Both the position numbers and the translations under genes were made by a program. 64,000 nt of DNA, from the NCBI GenBank assembly GCA_045642465.1, contig JAZUIY010000015.1, forward strand, positions 434,001-498,000. Reading direction: 5' to 3'. Of the stretch, positions 52,580 to 61,787 are shown in pieces. Every line of letters begins with the position of its first letter. Positions within the stretch are counted from its first letter, which is position 1. The stretch comes from RUG420 sp045642465 (GTDB lineage Bacteria > Bacillota > Clostridia > Oscillospirales > Acutalibacteraceae). A model generated the notes under the pieces. That model saw only the letters and a list, made by a program, of their open reading frames with translations, was not told the origin of the DNA and did not search any database.

Positions 52580-54310
52580 ATGAAAAAACGAATCATTTCG
52601 CTTTTGTTAGTTTTGGCTTTGGCCGCTAGCATCTTTGGAATCCTGTCTGTATCAGCCGCCACTAGTGCAGACCCAGCTGATCAGACAATTACCATTGAAA
52701 CCAATACGGAAACCCCTCTTACGGTAAACCGTTATATGGGGTCGCCGTACGCTGTAGTGAATAAGAACGTGCCGTTCTTTACCGACGACGAACTGACCAC
52801 CAACAACTTCGTAAATTTCGAAGAACTGGATAAAGAGGGACGTGCTACTTTGGTAACCGCCTGCTTGAGCCAGGAAACCTTGCCAAAAGAACCGGACCCA
52901 GGCAATGTTACGAACCTGTATCCAACCGGCTGGAAGACCAAAGACGCTTCCAACAACCACCAGTACCGGTTTATTCCGGAAAACGGCGGGAACCATGCGC
53001 TATTTAACCGCACGCCGCTGCTGGACGCCACTTTGGCAAATGGCACCGACCGGATGGAAAACCTGGTTACCGGCACCTACATGCTCCGCTATGAAGGCAT
53101 GCAGCCGTGGGTACAAAGAGTAGCAGACTACATCGCCAAAAACGACGTGCATGTCATGTACCGCGTAAGACCATATTTCGGCACGAATGAACTGCTTTGC
53201 CAGGGCGTGCTGATGGAAGCCAAGTCCGTAGAGGACAAAGGCCAGGGCTTATCTTTCTGCGTATTCGCTTACAACGCACAGAACAGCGTTACCCTTGACT
53301 ACGCCACCGGAGCCAACACGGCAGATTTAATCCGTCTCTATGGCGATGTACGCTATGACACCTGTTATGCCATTGCCGATCAATTGAAAGACACCCTTGG
53401 GGTAGAGAAATTTGATTCCATGATTGTGACCTATTCCAAGAACTTCCCGGATGCGTTGTCCGCATCCTACTTAGCCACCAAGAAAAAGGCCCCAATCCTG
53501 ATGGTGGATTCCATTCAAAAACAAGATGTCAGTGACTCCGACTTGAGAAGCGTAGAACTGGCACTGAATTACATTGGCCAGAACCTGAAGGCCGGCGGAA
53601 CCCTCTACTTGGTAGGCGGGGATGAAGTCATTAAAAAAGACTTCTTAGAGCCAATTCAGGAATACCTGACCAAAGCAAAAATTACGGTTACCAAGTTTGC
53701 AGGGGAAAACCGCTATGACACCAACCGGCAGGTTATAAATGAAGCCGGTGCCCCGAAAAACGACGTCATTCTTTGCACCGGAGAAAATTATGCTGATGCA
53801 CTGTCTGCTTCTTCCACCGGGAAACCAATTTGCCTGATTAATACGGCAGATCCAAAGAATGTAAAAGAAACCATTTCTTATTTAAGCGAAAGCCTTCGCC
53901 CGGAAGCCAAGATTACCATTCTTGGCGGTGAAAATGCAGTGGCTCCGGAATTGGAAGAGGCACTGAAAGAAGCCGGGTTTACCGACATTACCAGACTGGC
54001 AGGAAAGGACCGCCATGAGACTTCCGTTATGGTAGCCCAGCAGTTCTATGACCTTTCCGAAATCAGAAACCTTTGTCTGGCATGGAGTCAGAATTTCCCG
54101 GACGGCCTTTGCGGCGGCCCGCTGGCGTACCGTTTGGGTGCACCACTGGTGCTCATTGCGGAAGGTGCCGATCCGGCAACTTATAATGTATTTGGAGACG
54201 ATATTGTTGTTTTAGGGCTTGGCGGCCCGGGCAGCCTTTTAAAGAAGCAGCTGACGGATAAGGCCATGAACTATATCCACTCCGGATATATTAAAAACTT
54301 TAAAATGTAA
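52580..54310 (+). CDS. CWB2-anchored surface protein with unrecognised N-terminal domain
   Basis: A 576-aa protein with a signal peptide (1 to about 28). The N-terminal domain (30 to about 240) with MGSPYAVVNKNVPFF, YPTGWKTKDASNNHQYRF, and DVHVMYRVRPYFGTNELLCQG resembles the DNA/RNA non-specific endonuclease fold as used in secreted nucleases: NHQYRF with HVMYRV segments fits a DUF/EndA-like core, but the DRGH catalytic motif is not visible, so catalysis is doubtful. Three CWB2 repeats begin at about residue 248. Function of the N-terminal part unknown. AAGGAGGG RBS. Confidence 0.85.
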   Translation: MKKRIISLLLVLALAASIFGILSVSAATSADPADQTITIETNTETPLTVNRYMGSPYAVVNKNVPFFTDDELTTNNFVNFEELDKEGRATLVTACLSQETLPKEPDPGNVTNLYPTGWKTKDASNNHQYRFIPENGGNHALFNRTPLLDATLANGTDRMENLVTGTYMLRYEGMQPWVQRVADYIAKNDVHVMYRVRPYFGTNELLCQGVLMEAKSVEDKGQGLSFCVFAYNAQNSVTLDYATGANTADLIRLYGDVRYDTCYAIADQLKDTLGVEKFDSMIVTYSKNFPDALSASYLATKKKAPILMVDSIQKQDVSDSDLRSVELALNYIGQNLKAGGTLYLVGGDEVIKKDFLEPIQEYLTKAKITVTKFAGENRYDTNRQVINEAGAPKNDVILCTGENYADALSASSTGKPICLINTADPKNVKETISYLSESLRPEAKITILGGENAVAPELEEALKEAGFTDITRLAGKDRHETSVMVAQQFYDLSEIRNLCLAWSQNFPDGLCGGPLAYRLGAPLVLIAEGADPATYNVFGDDIVVLGLGGPGSLLKKQLTDKAMNYIHSGYIKNFKM

Positions 54311-54339
54311 CCCACTTTCCGAAAGGAGCTTTGACTACT

Positions 54340-56373
54340 ATGAAACGTGTCATCAGCGTTTTGTTGGCAGTGGTTATGGTATTTGCCCTTCTGCCAACTG
54401 TAGTCGTTGCTGTGGACCAGGATGAGTCCACCGGATTAACACAAATTGTATATCTTGAAAGAGACCTTTCCTTCAAAAAGCAGTTCATGAAGGACTACGA
54501 AGTGAAAGATTTCGAAGTAGAACCTAGTCCAACTGTGAGCAAAGCCAAGAAGCTCTTTGTAACGTTCCTTGGCACGGAATCCATTTATGACCGTGCAAAA
54601 GGGGATTACGCCTACAAGGACTTTGACAAGCGTTCTCACCCGGCCCAGCGCAAGGCGCTGTATAACTATTTGTTCGCACTTAGTAAGGAAGTCTACACCA
54701 GTTTGACCAACATCAATAAGACTTCCGGATATTATATTGCTGACCGTATTTCTTTGGCTGAGTTCGGATTGACCACGGATGAAGCCGTTGAAACCTTCTT
54801 CATGTTCAAGCATGACAACCCGTTGTTCTACTTCTGGGATTACTCTATGTTGTTATCCAGTAAGTATGCGTACTTCTGCGTATTCTCGGATTACGTCAGT
54901 GGTACCACCCGGGGCAATTGCAACGACCTCATTGAAAAGAAATTAAAAGAATATTCCAACGTGTATAATGCCGGCAAATCGGACTATGCATCTTTGCTGA
55001 ACGTTTACACCAAGCTGTGTGACGAAACCACCTATGCATATCAGTCCAACGGTGAACCGGAAACGGCAGGTTGGGCCCATTGCATTATGGGATGCTTCCA
55101 AAAGGGCAGCGGCGTCTGTGAAGCCTATGCCAGAACCTTAGGCTTGGTACTGAACTACTGTGGCCTGCAGAACATTCCAATCAATGGCGTCAGCGAAGGG
55201 GTAGACCACATTTGGAATGCGGTTAACCTGAACGGCAAATACTATTATGTAGATGCTACTTGGGACGATGCTTATTCCGCACTGCCTTACTTCTGTAAGG
55301 GTACCGGAAACTTCAAGAACCACACGGCCTACACCTCTAAGGGAACTTCTCTGAAATTCCTTTATGATATGCCATCCACTCTTTCCAAGGATGACTATAA
55401 AATTACCAGCAACTCGTCTATTACCCGTATTTTCGGTTCGGACCGCTACAAGACCTCTATGATTGTGGCTGAGGAACTGAAGGAAGCCATGAATGTTTCT
55501 AAGTTTAGCAACATTGTGGTAGCCAGCGGGGAGAACTTCCCGGATGCCCTCAGCGGTTCTTACTTAGCCGTGGTAAAGAAGGCACCAATCATCATGGTGA
55601 ATGCGGAAAAGGGACAGACCGTTGGTAGTGACTTAATCAATTACATTTGTAACAACCTTGCCAGTGGCGGCAATGTTTATCTGCTTGGCGGTACCAGTGT
55701 CATCAACACGGACTTTGAAAAGACCATGCAAGTAAACCTGGGCAAAGACCGGGTAAAGCGCCTGGCCGGCAAGGACCGCTACGACACCAATTTGGCCATC
55801 CTCAAGGAGGCAGGGGTCAAAGGAAAACAGGTTATGGTCTGCGACGCCTACAACTTTGCAGATGCCCTCTCCGTATCCTGTCTCGGTAAGCCTATTCTCA
55901 TCATAGATAAGAACAGTGGACAGCTTACCCCGGAACAGCGTACGTTCTTAAAGAACGCTGCAGCCTCCACTTACTGTATTATTGGTGGTCCAAGTGCCGT
56001 GCCGGAAACCCTGGCACAGGACATTAAGGCCACAACCGGTACCGGTTACCAACGCATTGGCGGAAACAACCGGTTTGAAACTTCTGAATTAATTGCTGTA
56101 ACATTTGCCCCGAATGCCAAGAAGGCAGTCCTTGCCACCGGATCTAAGTTCCCGGATGGTCTCTGTGGCGGTCCTCTGGCTTACCAGTATGGTGCACCAA
56201 TTCTCTTGGCCACCAACTCGGAAGGGGAATATACCTATGCTGTAGACTTCGTGAAGCGCCATAGCATTGTGAACATTGCCGCTCTGGGCGGTACCGGCGT
56301 TCTCTCCGACAAAACCCTCCGCACCGTGGTAGGGAATCCAAGTTCCAGCATTAAGGTGGAACAATATAAATAA
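54340..56373 (+). CDS. CWB2-anchored surface protein with transglutaminase-like domain
   Basis: A 677-aa protein with a signal peptide (MKRVISVLLAVVMVFALLPTVVVA). The transglutaminase/protease-like domain (about 150-345) has the catalytic triad Cys260 (GSGVCEAYARTLG), His290 (VDHIWNAV) and Asp305 (YYVDATWDD). Three CWB2 repeats start at about residue 359. The domain probably cuts or crosslinks peptides at the cell surface. The ATG with AAAGGAG 11 nt upstream is preferred to the TTG at 54331. Last gene of the CWB2 run. Confidence 0.9.
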   Translation: MKRVISVLLAVVMVFALLPTVVVAVDQDESTGLTQIVYLERDLSFKKQFMKDYEVKDFEVEPSPTVSKAKKLFVTFLGTESIYDRAKGDYAYKDFDKRSHPAQRKALYNYLFALSKEVYTSLTNINKTSGYYIADRISLAEFGLTTDEAVETFFMFKHDNPLFYFWDYSMLLSSKYAYFCVFSDYVSGTTRGNCNDLIEKKLKEYSNVYNAGKSDYASLLNVYTKLCDETTYAYQSNGEPETAGWAHCIMGCFQKGSGVCEAYARTLGLVLNYCGLQNIPINGVSEGVDHIWNAVNLNGKYYYVDATWDDAYSALPYFCKGTGNFKNHTAYTSKGTSLKFLYDMPSTLSKDDYKITSNSSITRIFGSDRYKTSMIVAEELKEAMNVSKFSNIVVASGENFPDALSGSYLAVVKKAPIIMVNAEKGQTVGSDLINYICNNLASGGNVYLLGGTSVINTDFEKTMQVNLGKDRVKRLAGKDRYDTNLAILKEAGVKGKQVMVCDAYNFADALSVSCLGKPILIIDKNSGQLTPEQRTFLKNAAASTYCIIGGPSAVPETLAQDIKATTGTGYQRIGGNNRFETSELIAVTFAPNAKKAVLATGSKFPDGLCGGPLAYQYGAPILLATNSEGEYTYAVDFVKRHSIVNIAALGGTGVLSDKTLRTVVGNPSSSIKVEQYK

Positions 56374-56423
56374 GCAAGAATATAAAGAAGGAAAAGTAAA
56401 AAGAAAAACCAAAATCAAAGAAA

Positions 56424-56457
56424 AAGCCCTCGGCAATCCTGCCGGGGGCCTTTTTTT
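56424..56457 (+). terminator. rho-independent terminator of the CWB2 operon
   Basis: GCCCTCGGCA-ATCC-TGCCGGGGGC followed by a T-tract. Confidence 0.9.
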
Positions 56458-56559
56458 GCAAAAAAACGGAAAAATTTTCCACAAAAAAGCGAACAAATTC
56501 GCGGAAAATCTGTAAAGTTAAGTAAATTTACACCACAAAATATTGTAAAGTACTTCTCA

Positions 56560-56587
56560 TTGTCATCTACCTGTGGTAGAATATAGT
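56560..56587 (+). promoter_or_regulatory. promoter of the glycan operon with a palindrome between -35 and -10
   Basis: TTGTCA (56560-56565) and TATAGT (56582-56587) are 16 bp apart. The spacer is filled by a perfect dyad TCTACC-TGT-GGTAGA (56566-56580), a typical repressor or MerR-type operator position. A leader of about 115 nt follows before the first gene. It contains GTGCGCC/GTGCAC-like short repeats but no riboswitch I can identify. Confidence 0.6.
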
Positions 56588-56709
56588 ATCTATAATTGTA
56601 TTATTATGAGTTAATGTGCTGAAGTGCGCCTAAATACGCCAAATTTTGCACATTTTCGCACAGAAGTGTACTAAATTTCGTTGCATGGAAAAAAGAAAGG
56701 AAATTTCTT

Positions 56710-58128
56710 ATGTATCAGTCAGGAAAGGCTTCTTGGAGTAAGCATATTGACTTTACAGTCTTTGAATTGCTCTTAACCCAGGGCTGCCTCATTCTTTGTT
56801 TCTATCTTTACCAGAATTCTTGGTTTGGATATGACTTTGAACTTTATAAGGTGTTGGCTCCGACCCTTTTGGTCATTCAGCTTCTAACAGACCTGGCCAT
56901 CCAACCTTATTCCGGAATTTTGCGCCGTGATATTTTCAAAGAGTTTTTCTCTTTGCTCCGCTACGTTATCACCTTTTTTGGCGCAACCATTGTGGTGCTT
57001 TACTTGGTGCACTTCATTGGACAGATTTCCCGACTGGTATTCGGTACCACCATGTTGGTATTCTTCCTGATTGCCATTATTACCAGAACCCTTTGGAAAA
57101 AGGTACTGGACAAGAGAGCCAAAGCCACCGGTGGTAACCGTTCCGTTTGCGTTATTACCGTAGACGAATACCGTGACCAGATTGCAAATGATTTCCAAAG
57201 CCCGGCCTTTAACAGCATGCGCCTTCGCTGCATGGCTATTATGGATAACCCGGATCCGGAAGTGTTCCAAAGCATAGACGTCCGTGTCATCGGCGCAAAA
57301 GAAAACTTACTCGGTTACCTGAGCCGGGACTGGGTAGACGAAGTACTGATTTATTTACCGAAATCCAAAAAGATCAATCCAATTGTATTGGATGAAATTT
57401 TCAACATGGGCATTACCGTCCATACCTATCTTTCCCGTGAAGACGGGGACCGCAGAGAATTCACCGAACGCTACGGTGCCTATCAGGTTTTGACTACCAC
57501 CATGAACTCCGTTACTCCAATGCAGGCCTTCTTAAAGCGCTGCATGGATATCCTCGGTGGCTTGGTTGGTTCCCTCATTACCATTATTTTGGCCATCTTG
57601 GTTGGTCCGTTTATCTTCTTTAAGGATCCGGGCCCAATCTTCTTCAAACAGACCCGCATTGGTCTCAACGGTAAGAAGTTCAAGATGATTAAGTTCCGCT
57701 CCATGTATAAGGATGCGGAAGCCCGCAAGAAGGAACTCATGGCCAAAAACGAAATGGGCGACGACCTGATGTTCAAGATGGAAGACGACCCTCGTATTTT
57801 GGGCAAAGTGGGCAAACTGATCCGGAAAGCAAGTATTGATGAATTCCCGCAGTTCTTTAACGTTTTGAAAGGCGACATGTCCATGGTTGGTACCAGACCG
57901 CCAACAGAGGACGAGTGGCATAAATATAATCTGCACCACCGTGCAAGAATGAGCATTAAGCCGGGTATTACCGGTCTTTGGCAGACCTCCGGCCGCTCTA
58001 AGATTACGGACTTCAATGAAATTGTTAAGCTGGATACCCAGTACATTCAGGACTGGAGCATTGGCTTAGATATTAAGTTAATTCTCAAAACCGTTTGGGT
58101 CGTTCTGACCAGAGACGGTGCGGAATAA
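56710..58128 (+). CDS. polyprenyl-phosphate sugar phosphotransferase (WbaP/WcaJ type)
   Basis: A 472-aa membrane protein: four N-terminal helices, a central Rossmann-like domain, a fifth hydrophobic segment (GGLVGSLITIILAILVGPFIFF) and the catalytic C-terminal domain. Signatures are FFKQTRIGLNGKKFKMIKFRSM, RKASIDEFPQF and LKGDMSMVGTRPPTEDEW. It transfers the first sugar-1-phosphate to undecaprenyl phosphate, starting a surface glycan. First gene of the operon. RBS AAAGGAAA. Confidence 0.95.
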   Translation: MYQSGKASWSKHIDFTVFELLLTQGCLILCFYLYQNSWFGYDFELYKVLAPTLLVIQLLTDLAIQPYSGILRRDIFKEFFSLLRYVITFFGATIVVLYLVHFIGQISRLVFGTTMLVFFLIAIITRTLWKKVLDKRAKATGGNRSVCVITVDEYRDQIANDFQSPAFNSMRLRCMAIMDNPDPEVFQSIDVRVIGAKENLLGYLSRDWVDEVLIYLPKSKKINPIVLDEIFNMGITVHTYLSREDGDRREFTERYGAYQVLTTTMNSVTPMQAFLKRCMDILGGLVGSLITIILAILVGPFIFFKDPGPIFFKQTRIGLNGKKFKMIKFRSMYKDAEARKKELMAKNEMGDDLMFKMEDDPRILGKVGKLIRKASIDEFPQFFNVLKGDMSMVGTRPPTEDEWHKYNLHHRARMSIKPGITGLWQTSGRSKITDFNEIVKLDTQYIQDWSIGLDIKLILKTVWVVLTRDGAE

Positions 58129-58160
58129 GAAAACGAGACTAAATCGAGGCGTAGTAAGGA

Positions 58161-59222
58161 ATGAATCGAAAAACACAAAAGAAGGTAGCAATCTTACTGA
58201 TTATTTGCTCCTTTATTACCATGTTAAGTTCCTGCTTCTTAGACAAGCTGGACTTGGTGGAATACAACGAAGGTAACTACTCTGCCGGAGAAGAAGGACA
58301 GTACAGTACCATTGACGATTCTGAATTTGAAAATCTTCAGTACGTAGAAGGCGGTTATGGTTTACCGTCCGGTAACGTTTACTCAGATAAAAACATTGTC
58401 AATATTTTGCTGCTGGGTACCGATGAACGTTCTGAGAACTTTAAGTCCTTTGCCCGTTCTGACTCCATGATTATTGTTTCCCTCAACTTGAAGACCGACC
58501 AGATTAAGTTGGTTTCCTTTGAACGTGGTACCGGTGTACCGGTATTAGAAGGGGAATACCAAGGTCAGTGGGACTGGTTGACCCATTGCTTCGAATACGG
58601 CGGACCAAGCCTGGTTATGAAAGAAATCCAGACCGCCTACTTATTAGATGTTAATTACTACGCTCGTACCAACTTTGCTGCATTCATCAAACTCATTGAC
58701 GCCGTTGGCGGTATTGACATTGACCTGACGGATGCCGAAGTGAAATACATTAATACCATTCATGAATCCTATGACACCAGCGTTTGGTCTGTTGCCCATG
58801 CCAAGGAAATGGGCGTTACCAAGAAGGTTCAGGTTGTTCATACCGGTAGAAACCACTTGAATGGTGCCACCGCAATTATCTACGCCCGTTGCCGCCAAAT
58901 TGATACGGACTGGGGCCGCATGAGCCGCCAGCGTACCGTACTGCAGGCAGCCGTGAACCAGATGAAGGGCCTCAACGTCATTCAGCTGAACAAGCTGCTC
59001 AATGACGTATTGCCACTCATCCAGACCAACATGGGCAAGGGTCAGATTGCACGACTGATGACCCAGGCACCTGGCTTCATTGGTGGCGTGGACATGGAAA
59101 CCATGGTTATGCCGCAAGAAGGTACCTACGGCTCCATGCGGGGTATGGAAGGCAGAAGCCTCTTTGCGGTAGACTTCCAGACCAACGCTGCTAAACTGCA
59201 CGAATTCTTATATACCTATTAA
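58161..59222 (+). CDS. LytR-CpsA-Psr (LCP) family glycopolymer ligase
   Basis: A 353-aa protein. The N-terminal hydrophobic segment ends LSSC (residue about 21), which fits a lipobox, so it may be lipid-anchored rather than a single-pass membrane protein as usual for LCPs. The catalytic domain has LLLGTDER, ARSDSMIIVSLNL, SFERGTGVPV (conserved Arg) and the C-terminal ARCRQIDTDWGRMSRQRTVL with pyrophosphate-binding Arg/Asp residues. It would attach the operon's glycan to the wall or a protein. Confidence 0.92.
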   Translation: MNRKTQKKVAILLIICSFITMLSSCFLDKLDLVEYNEGNYSAGEEGQYSTIDDSEFENLQYVEGGYGLPSGNVYSDKNIVNILLLGTDERSENFKSFARSDSMIIVSLNLKTDQIKLVSFERGTGVPVLEGEYQGQWDWLTHCFEYGGPSLVMKEIQTAYLLDVNYYARTNFAAFIKLIDAVGGIDIDLTDAEVKYINTIHESYDTSVWSVAHAKEMGVTKKVQVVHTGRNHLNGATAIIYARCRQIDTDWGRMSRQRTVLQAAVNQMKGLNVIQLNKLLNDVLPLIQTNMGKGQIARLMTQAPGFIGGVDMETMVMPQEGTYGSMRGMEGRSLFAVDFQTNAAKLHEFLYTY

Positions 59223-59296
59223 GAAAAAACACTACAAAGAAATCCCATATCTGAATAACCCTATTTTGAAATAAGCACTTTTAGAGGAGAACCATT

Positions 59297-60280
59297 ATGG
59301 TAATCACCAAAACCCCGTTCCGTATGTCTTTCTTTGGCGGCGGAACGGACATGGAAGACTACTTCCGTGAAAACGGGGGCGCCGTCCTGTCCACCACCTT
59401 TGACAAGTACTGTTATGTTACCGTGCGTCATTTGCCGCCGTTCTTTGACTACAAAACGGAGTTGTCCTACGCCAAAACAGAGCGGGTTGTGGATGTAGAT
59501 GACATCCGTCACCCGGCCATCCGCAACTGCATGAAGTGGATGGAAATGGAAGATGTGCGTCTTACCTACGAAGCAGACCTGCCAGCCCGTTCCGGTTTGG
59601 GCACCTCCAGCTCCTTTGCCGTTGGCATGATTAGCGCCTTCAACACCTTGAAGGGCATTCCAAACGACAAAAAGCAGCTGGCAGACGGAGCCATTTACCT
59701 GGAACGCCAACTCTGCGCAGAAGTAGGCGGATGGCAGGATCAGATTGCTGCCTCCTTTGGTGGTTTTAACCGTATAAACTTCTCTAAAGATGGCTATGAA
59801 GTCAAGCCAATTGACATTGGGCCAATCCGCAAACAGACCCTTAATAATAACCTTCAAATGTACTTCACCGGATTCACCCGTTTTTCGTCTGAAGTGCAGA
59901 AGGAAAACAATACCACCAAAAAGGAAGACAAGGCAGCACAGCTGAAACAGATGTATGCCTTGGTAGATGAAGCAGAAGCCATTCTCACCAATCCAACCAA
60001 GGACCTGGATGACTTTGGCCGTCTTCTGGATAAGACCTGGCGCTTGAAGCGCCAAACCGGTGCAGCTGTCACCACCGACAGCATTGACGCCTTTTATGAA
60101 AAGGGAATAGAGGCAGGCGCCCTGGGCGGCAAGCTCTTAGGTGCCGGCGGCGGTGGGTTCCTGGTATTCTACGTACAGCCGGAAAACCAGGAAAAAGTAA
60201 GGGAAGCCATGAAGGACTTAATGTATATTCCATTTAAGTTTGAAGACGAAGGCACCCAGACCATTTTCTGCAACGAATAG
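59297..60280 (+). CDS. hddA: GHMP kinase, D-glycero-D-manno-heptose 7-phosphate kinase type
   Basis: A 327-aa GHMP-fold kinase with TKTPFRMSFFGGGTDMEDYF at the N-terminus, the ATP-binding PARSGLGTSSSFAVG and the C-terminal GGKLLGAGGGGFLVFY. This set matches HddA, which makes D-glycero-D-manno-heptose 1,7-bisphosphate. The assignment is strengthened by GmhA and an HddC-GmhB fusion just downstream. Similar kinases act on fucose, so context carries weight. Confidence 0.88.
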   Translation: MVITKTPFRMSFFGGGTDMEDYFRENGGAVLSTTFDKYCYVTVRHLPPFFDYKTELSYAKTERVVDVDDIRHPAIRNCMKWMEMEDVRLTYEADLPARSGLGTSSSFAVGMISAFNTLKGIPNDKKQLADGAIYLERQLCAEVGGWQDQIAASFGGFNRINFSKDGYEVKPIDIGPIRKQTLNNNLQMYFTGFTRFSSEVQKENNTTKKEDKAAQLKQMYALVDEAEAILTNPTKDLDDFGRLLDKTWRLKRQTGAAVTTDSIDAFYEKGIEAGALGGKLLGAGGGGFLVFYVQPENQEKVREAMKDLMYIPFKFEDEGTQTIFCNE

Positions 60281-60536
60281 GGAATTCCTTCACCTGAGTA
60301 AGCACGGGTGAAGTTCCATAAAGGGCGTGAGTAAGCACGCGCCAGGATTACACTGCAAGTTCGCTTACAGTAATAATTACACACCAATTTTATTTCAAAA
60401 ATAGACTTCCTCCGGAGGTCTTATCAAGTACTCCAAAAATAAGCTTTCTAAGGAAGGCTTTAGAAGGTACTCCAAAATTAAGCTTCCTCAGGAGGCTTTA
60501 AAGAGTACTCTCAAAATTTGAAGAAAGGAGCAAGCT
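60281..60536 (+). promoter_or_regulatory. structured leader: twin hairpins with the same loop, then three tandem palindromes
   Basis: CTTCACC-loop-GGTGAAG (60288-60313) and GGCGTG-loop-CACGCGCC (60324-60343) share the sequence TGAGTAAGCACG across their loops. Further on stand three palindromes: GACTTCCTCCGGAGGTC (60404-60420), AAGCTTTCTAAGGAAGGCTT (60441-60460) and AAGCTTCCTCAGGAGGCTT (60480-60498), each followed by a variant of TACTCCAAAA, at 37-39-bp spacing. They end 38 bp before the next start. They contain GGAG and could compete with the RBS as RNA, or act as DNA operators. Confidence 0.75.
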
Positions 60537-61787
60537 ATGAAAGTAGTCATGATGGCTGGCGGTAAAGGCACCCGCATTAGCGAAGTGGCCAGTAATATTC
60601 CGAAGCCAATGATTCCCATTGGTGACAAGCCGGTGTTAGAGCAGGAACTGATCTGTTTACGGGACCAAGGGTTTACTGACTTTATCTTTACCGTCAGTCA
60701 TTTAGGCCAAATCATCATGGACTACTTCGGGGACGGATCCAAGTTCGGCGTACATATTACCTATTATTTCGAACAGGAACCCCTCGGCAATGCAGGCGCT
60801 CTTTTCGAACTGAAGGATCAGCTGACAGAGGACTTCCTCTTATTAAACGCTGACTCCGTTTTTGACATTGACTTTAACCGATTCGTAAATTACCACCGGG
60901 AAAAAGGTGGACTGGTAACCCTTTTTACCCATCCCAACAGTCATCCCTATGACAGCGGTCTGCTGGTGGCGGACCCATCCGGTGCAGTCACCCAGTGGCT
61001 CACCAAAGAGGATGACAGACCTCAGTGGTATCAGAACCGCATCAACGCCGGACTTCATATCCTGTCCCCGAAAGTGTTGGAGCACCGTCCCGATACCCCG
61101 AAAGTGGACTTAGACAGGCAACTGCTGAAACCATTGGCAGGCACAGGCAAAATGTTCTCTTACGACAGTCCGGAGTATGTCAAAGACATGGGCACACCGG
61201 ATCGCCTAGCCCAGGTCCAAAAAGATTTTTTAGAAGGAATTCCAAGAAAACGAAACCTTCGAGAAAAACAAAAAGCCGTCTTCTTAGACCGAGACGGCAC
61301 CATTAACAAATATGTAGGCTTCTTAACGGACATAGCACAGTTCCAGTTAAATGAAGGCGTAGCCAAAGCCATCAAACTGCTGAACGAAGCCGGTTACCTG
61401 GTTATTGTAGTAACCAACCAACCTGTCCTTGCCCGGGGCGATGTAACATTCCCGGAACTGAAAGAAATCCACAACAAAATGGAAACTCTTTTGGGCAAAG
61501 AAGGAGCATACGTAGACGGCATTTACTATTGCCCGCACCACCCGGATAAAGGGTTCGAGGGAGAAGTGCCGGAACTGAAAATTGACTGTGACTGCCGCAA
61601 ACCAAAGCCGGGCCTTTTGCTGAAGGCTGCAGAAGACTTCAACATTGACTTAAGTCAGTCCTGGATGGTAGGCGACAGTGAAAATGATAGATTAGCAGGC
61701 CAAAATGCAGGCACCAAAACCAAACTGCTGGAAACTGACCAAGGTCTGCTCTCCTTTGTGGAAGAATTGCTTGAGGTGAACCCATGA
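60537..61787 (+). CDS. fused heptose-1-phosphate guanylyltransferase and heptose bisphosphatase
   Basis: A 416-aa protein. Residues 1 to about 235 are a sugar-phosphate nucleotidyltransferase (MAGGKGTRISEVASNIPKP, NADSVFDID, Mg2+ Asp), HddC-like. Residues from about 245 are a GmhB-type HAD phosphatase with nucleophile Asp251 and Asp253 (VFLDRDGTINKY), VTNQPVLARG, CPHHPDKG with CDCRKPKPG zinc loop, and WMVGDSENDR. The fusion joins steps three and four of the GDP-heptose route. AAAGGAG RBS. It overlaps gmhA by 4 nt. Confidence 0.92.
   Translation: MKVVMMAGGKGTRISEVASNIPKPMIPIGDKPVLEQELICLRDQGFTDFIFTVSHLGQIIMDYFGDGSKFGVHITYYFEQEPLGNAGALFELKDQLTEDFLLLNADSVFDIDFNRFVNYHREKGGLVTLFTHPNSHPYDSGLLVADPSGAVTQWLTKEDDRPQWYQNRINAGLHILSPKVLEHRPDTPKVDLDRQLLKPLAGTGKMFSYDSPEYVKDMGTPDRLAQVQKDFLEGIPRKRNLREKQKAVFLDRDGTINKYVGFLTDIAQFQLNEGVAKAIKLLNEAGYLVIVVTNQPVLARGDVTFPELKEIHNKMETLLGKEGAYVDGIYYCPHHPDKGFEGEVPELKIDCDCRKPKPGLLLKAAEDFNIDLSQSWMVGDSENDRLAGQNAGTKTKLLETDQGLLSFVEELLEVNP

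Noticed and set aside
52580..54310. Calling the N-terminal domain an active DNA/RNA non-specific endonuclease
   Set aside because: Some segments resemble that fold, but no DRGH or equivalent catalytic motif is visible, so only an unrecognised domain is claimed.
59223..59296. Separate promoter before hddA
   Set aside because: The 74-bp gap has no convincing -35/-10 pair or terminator. Read-through from the upstream operon is more likely.
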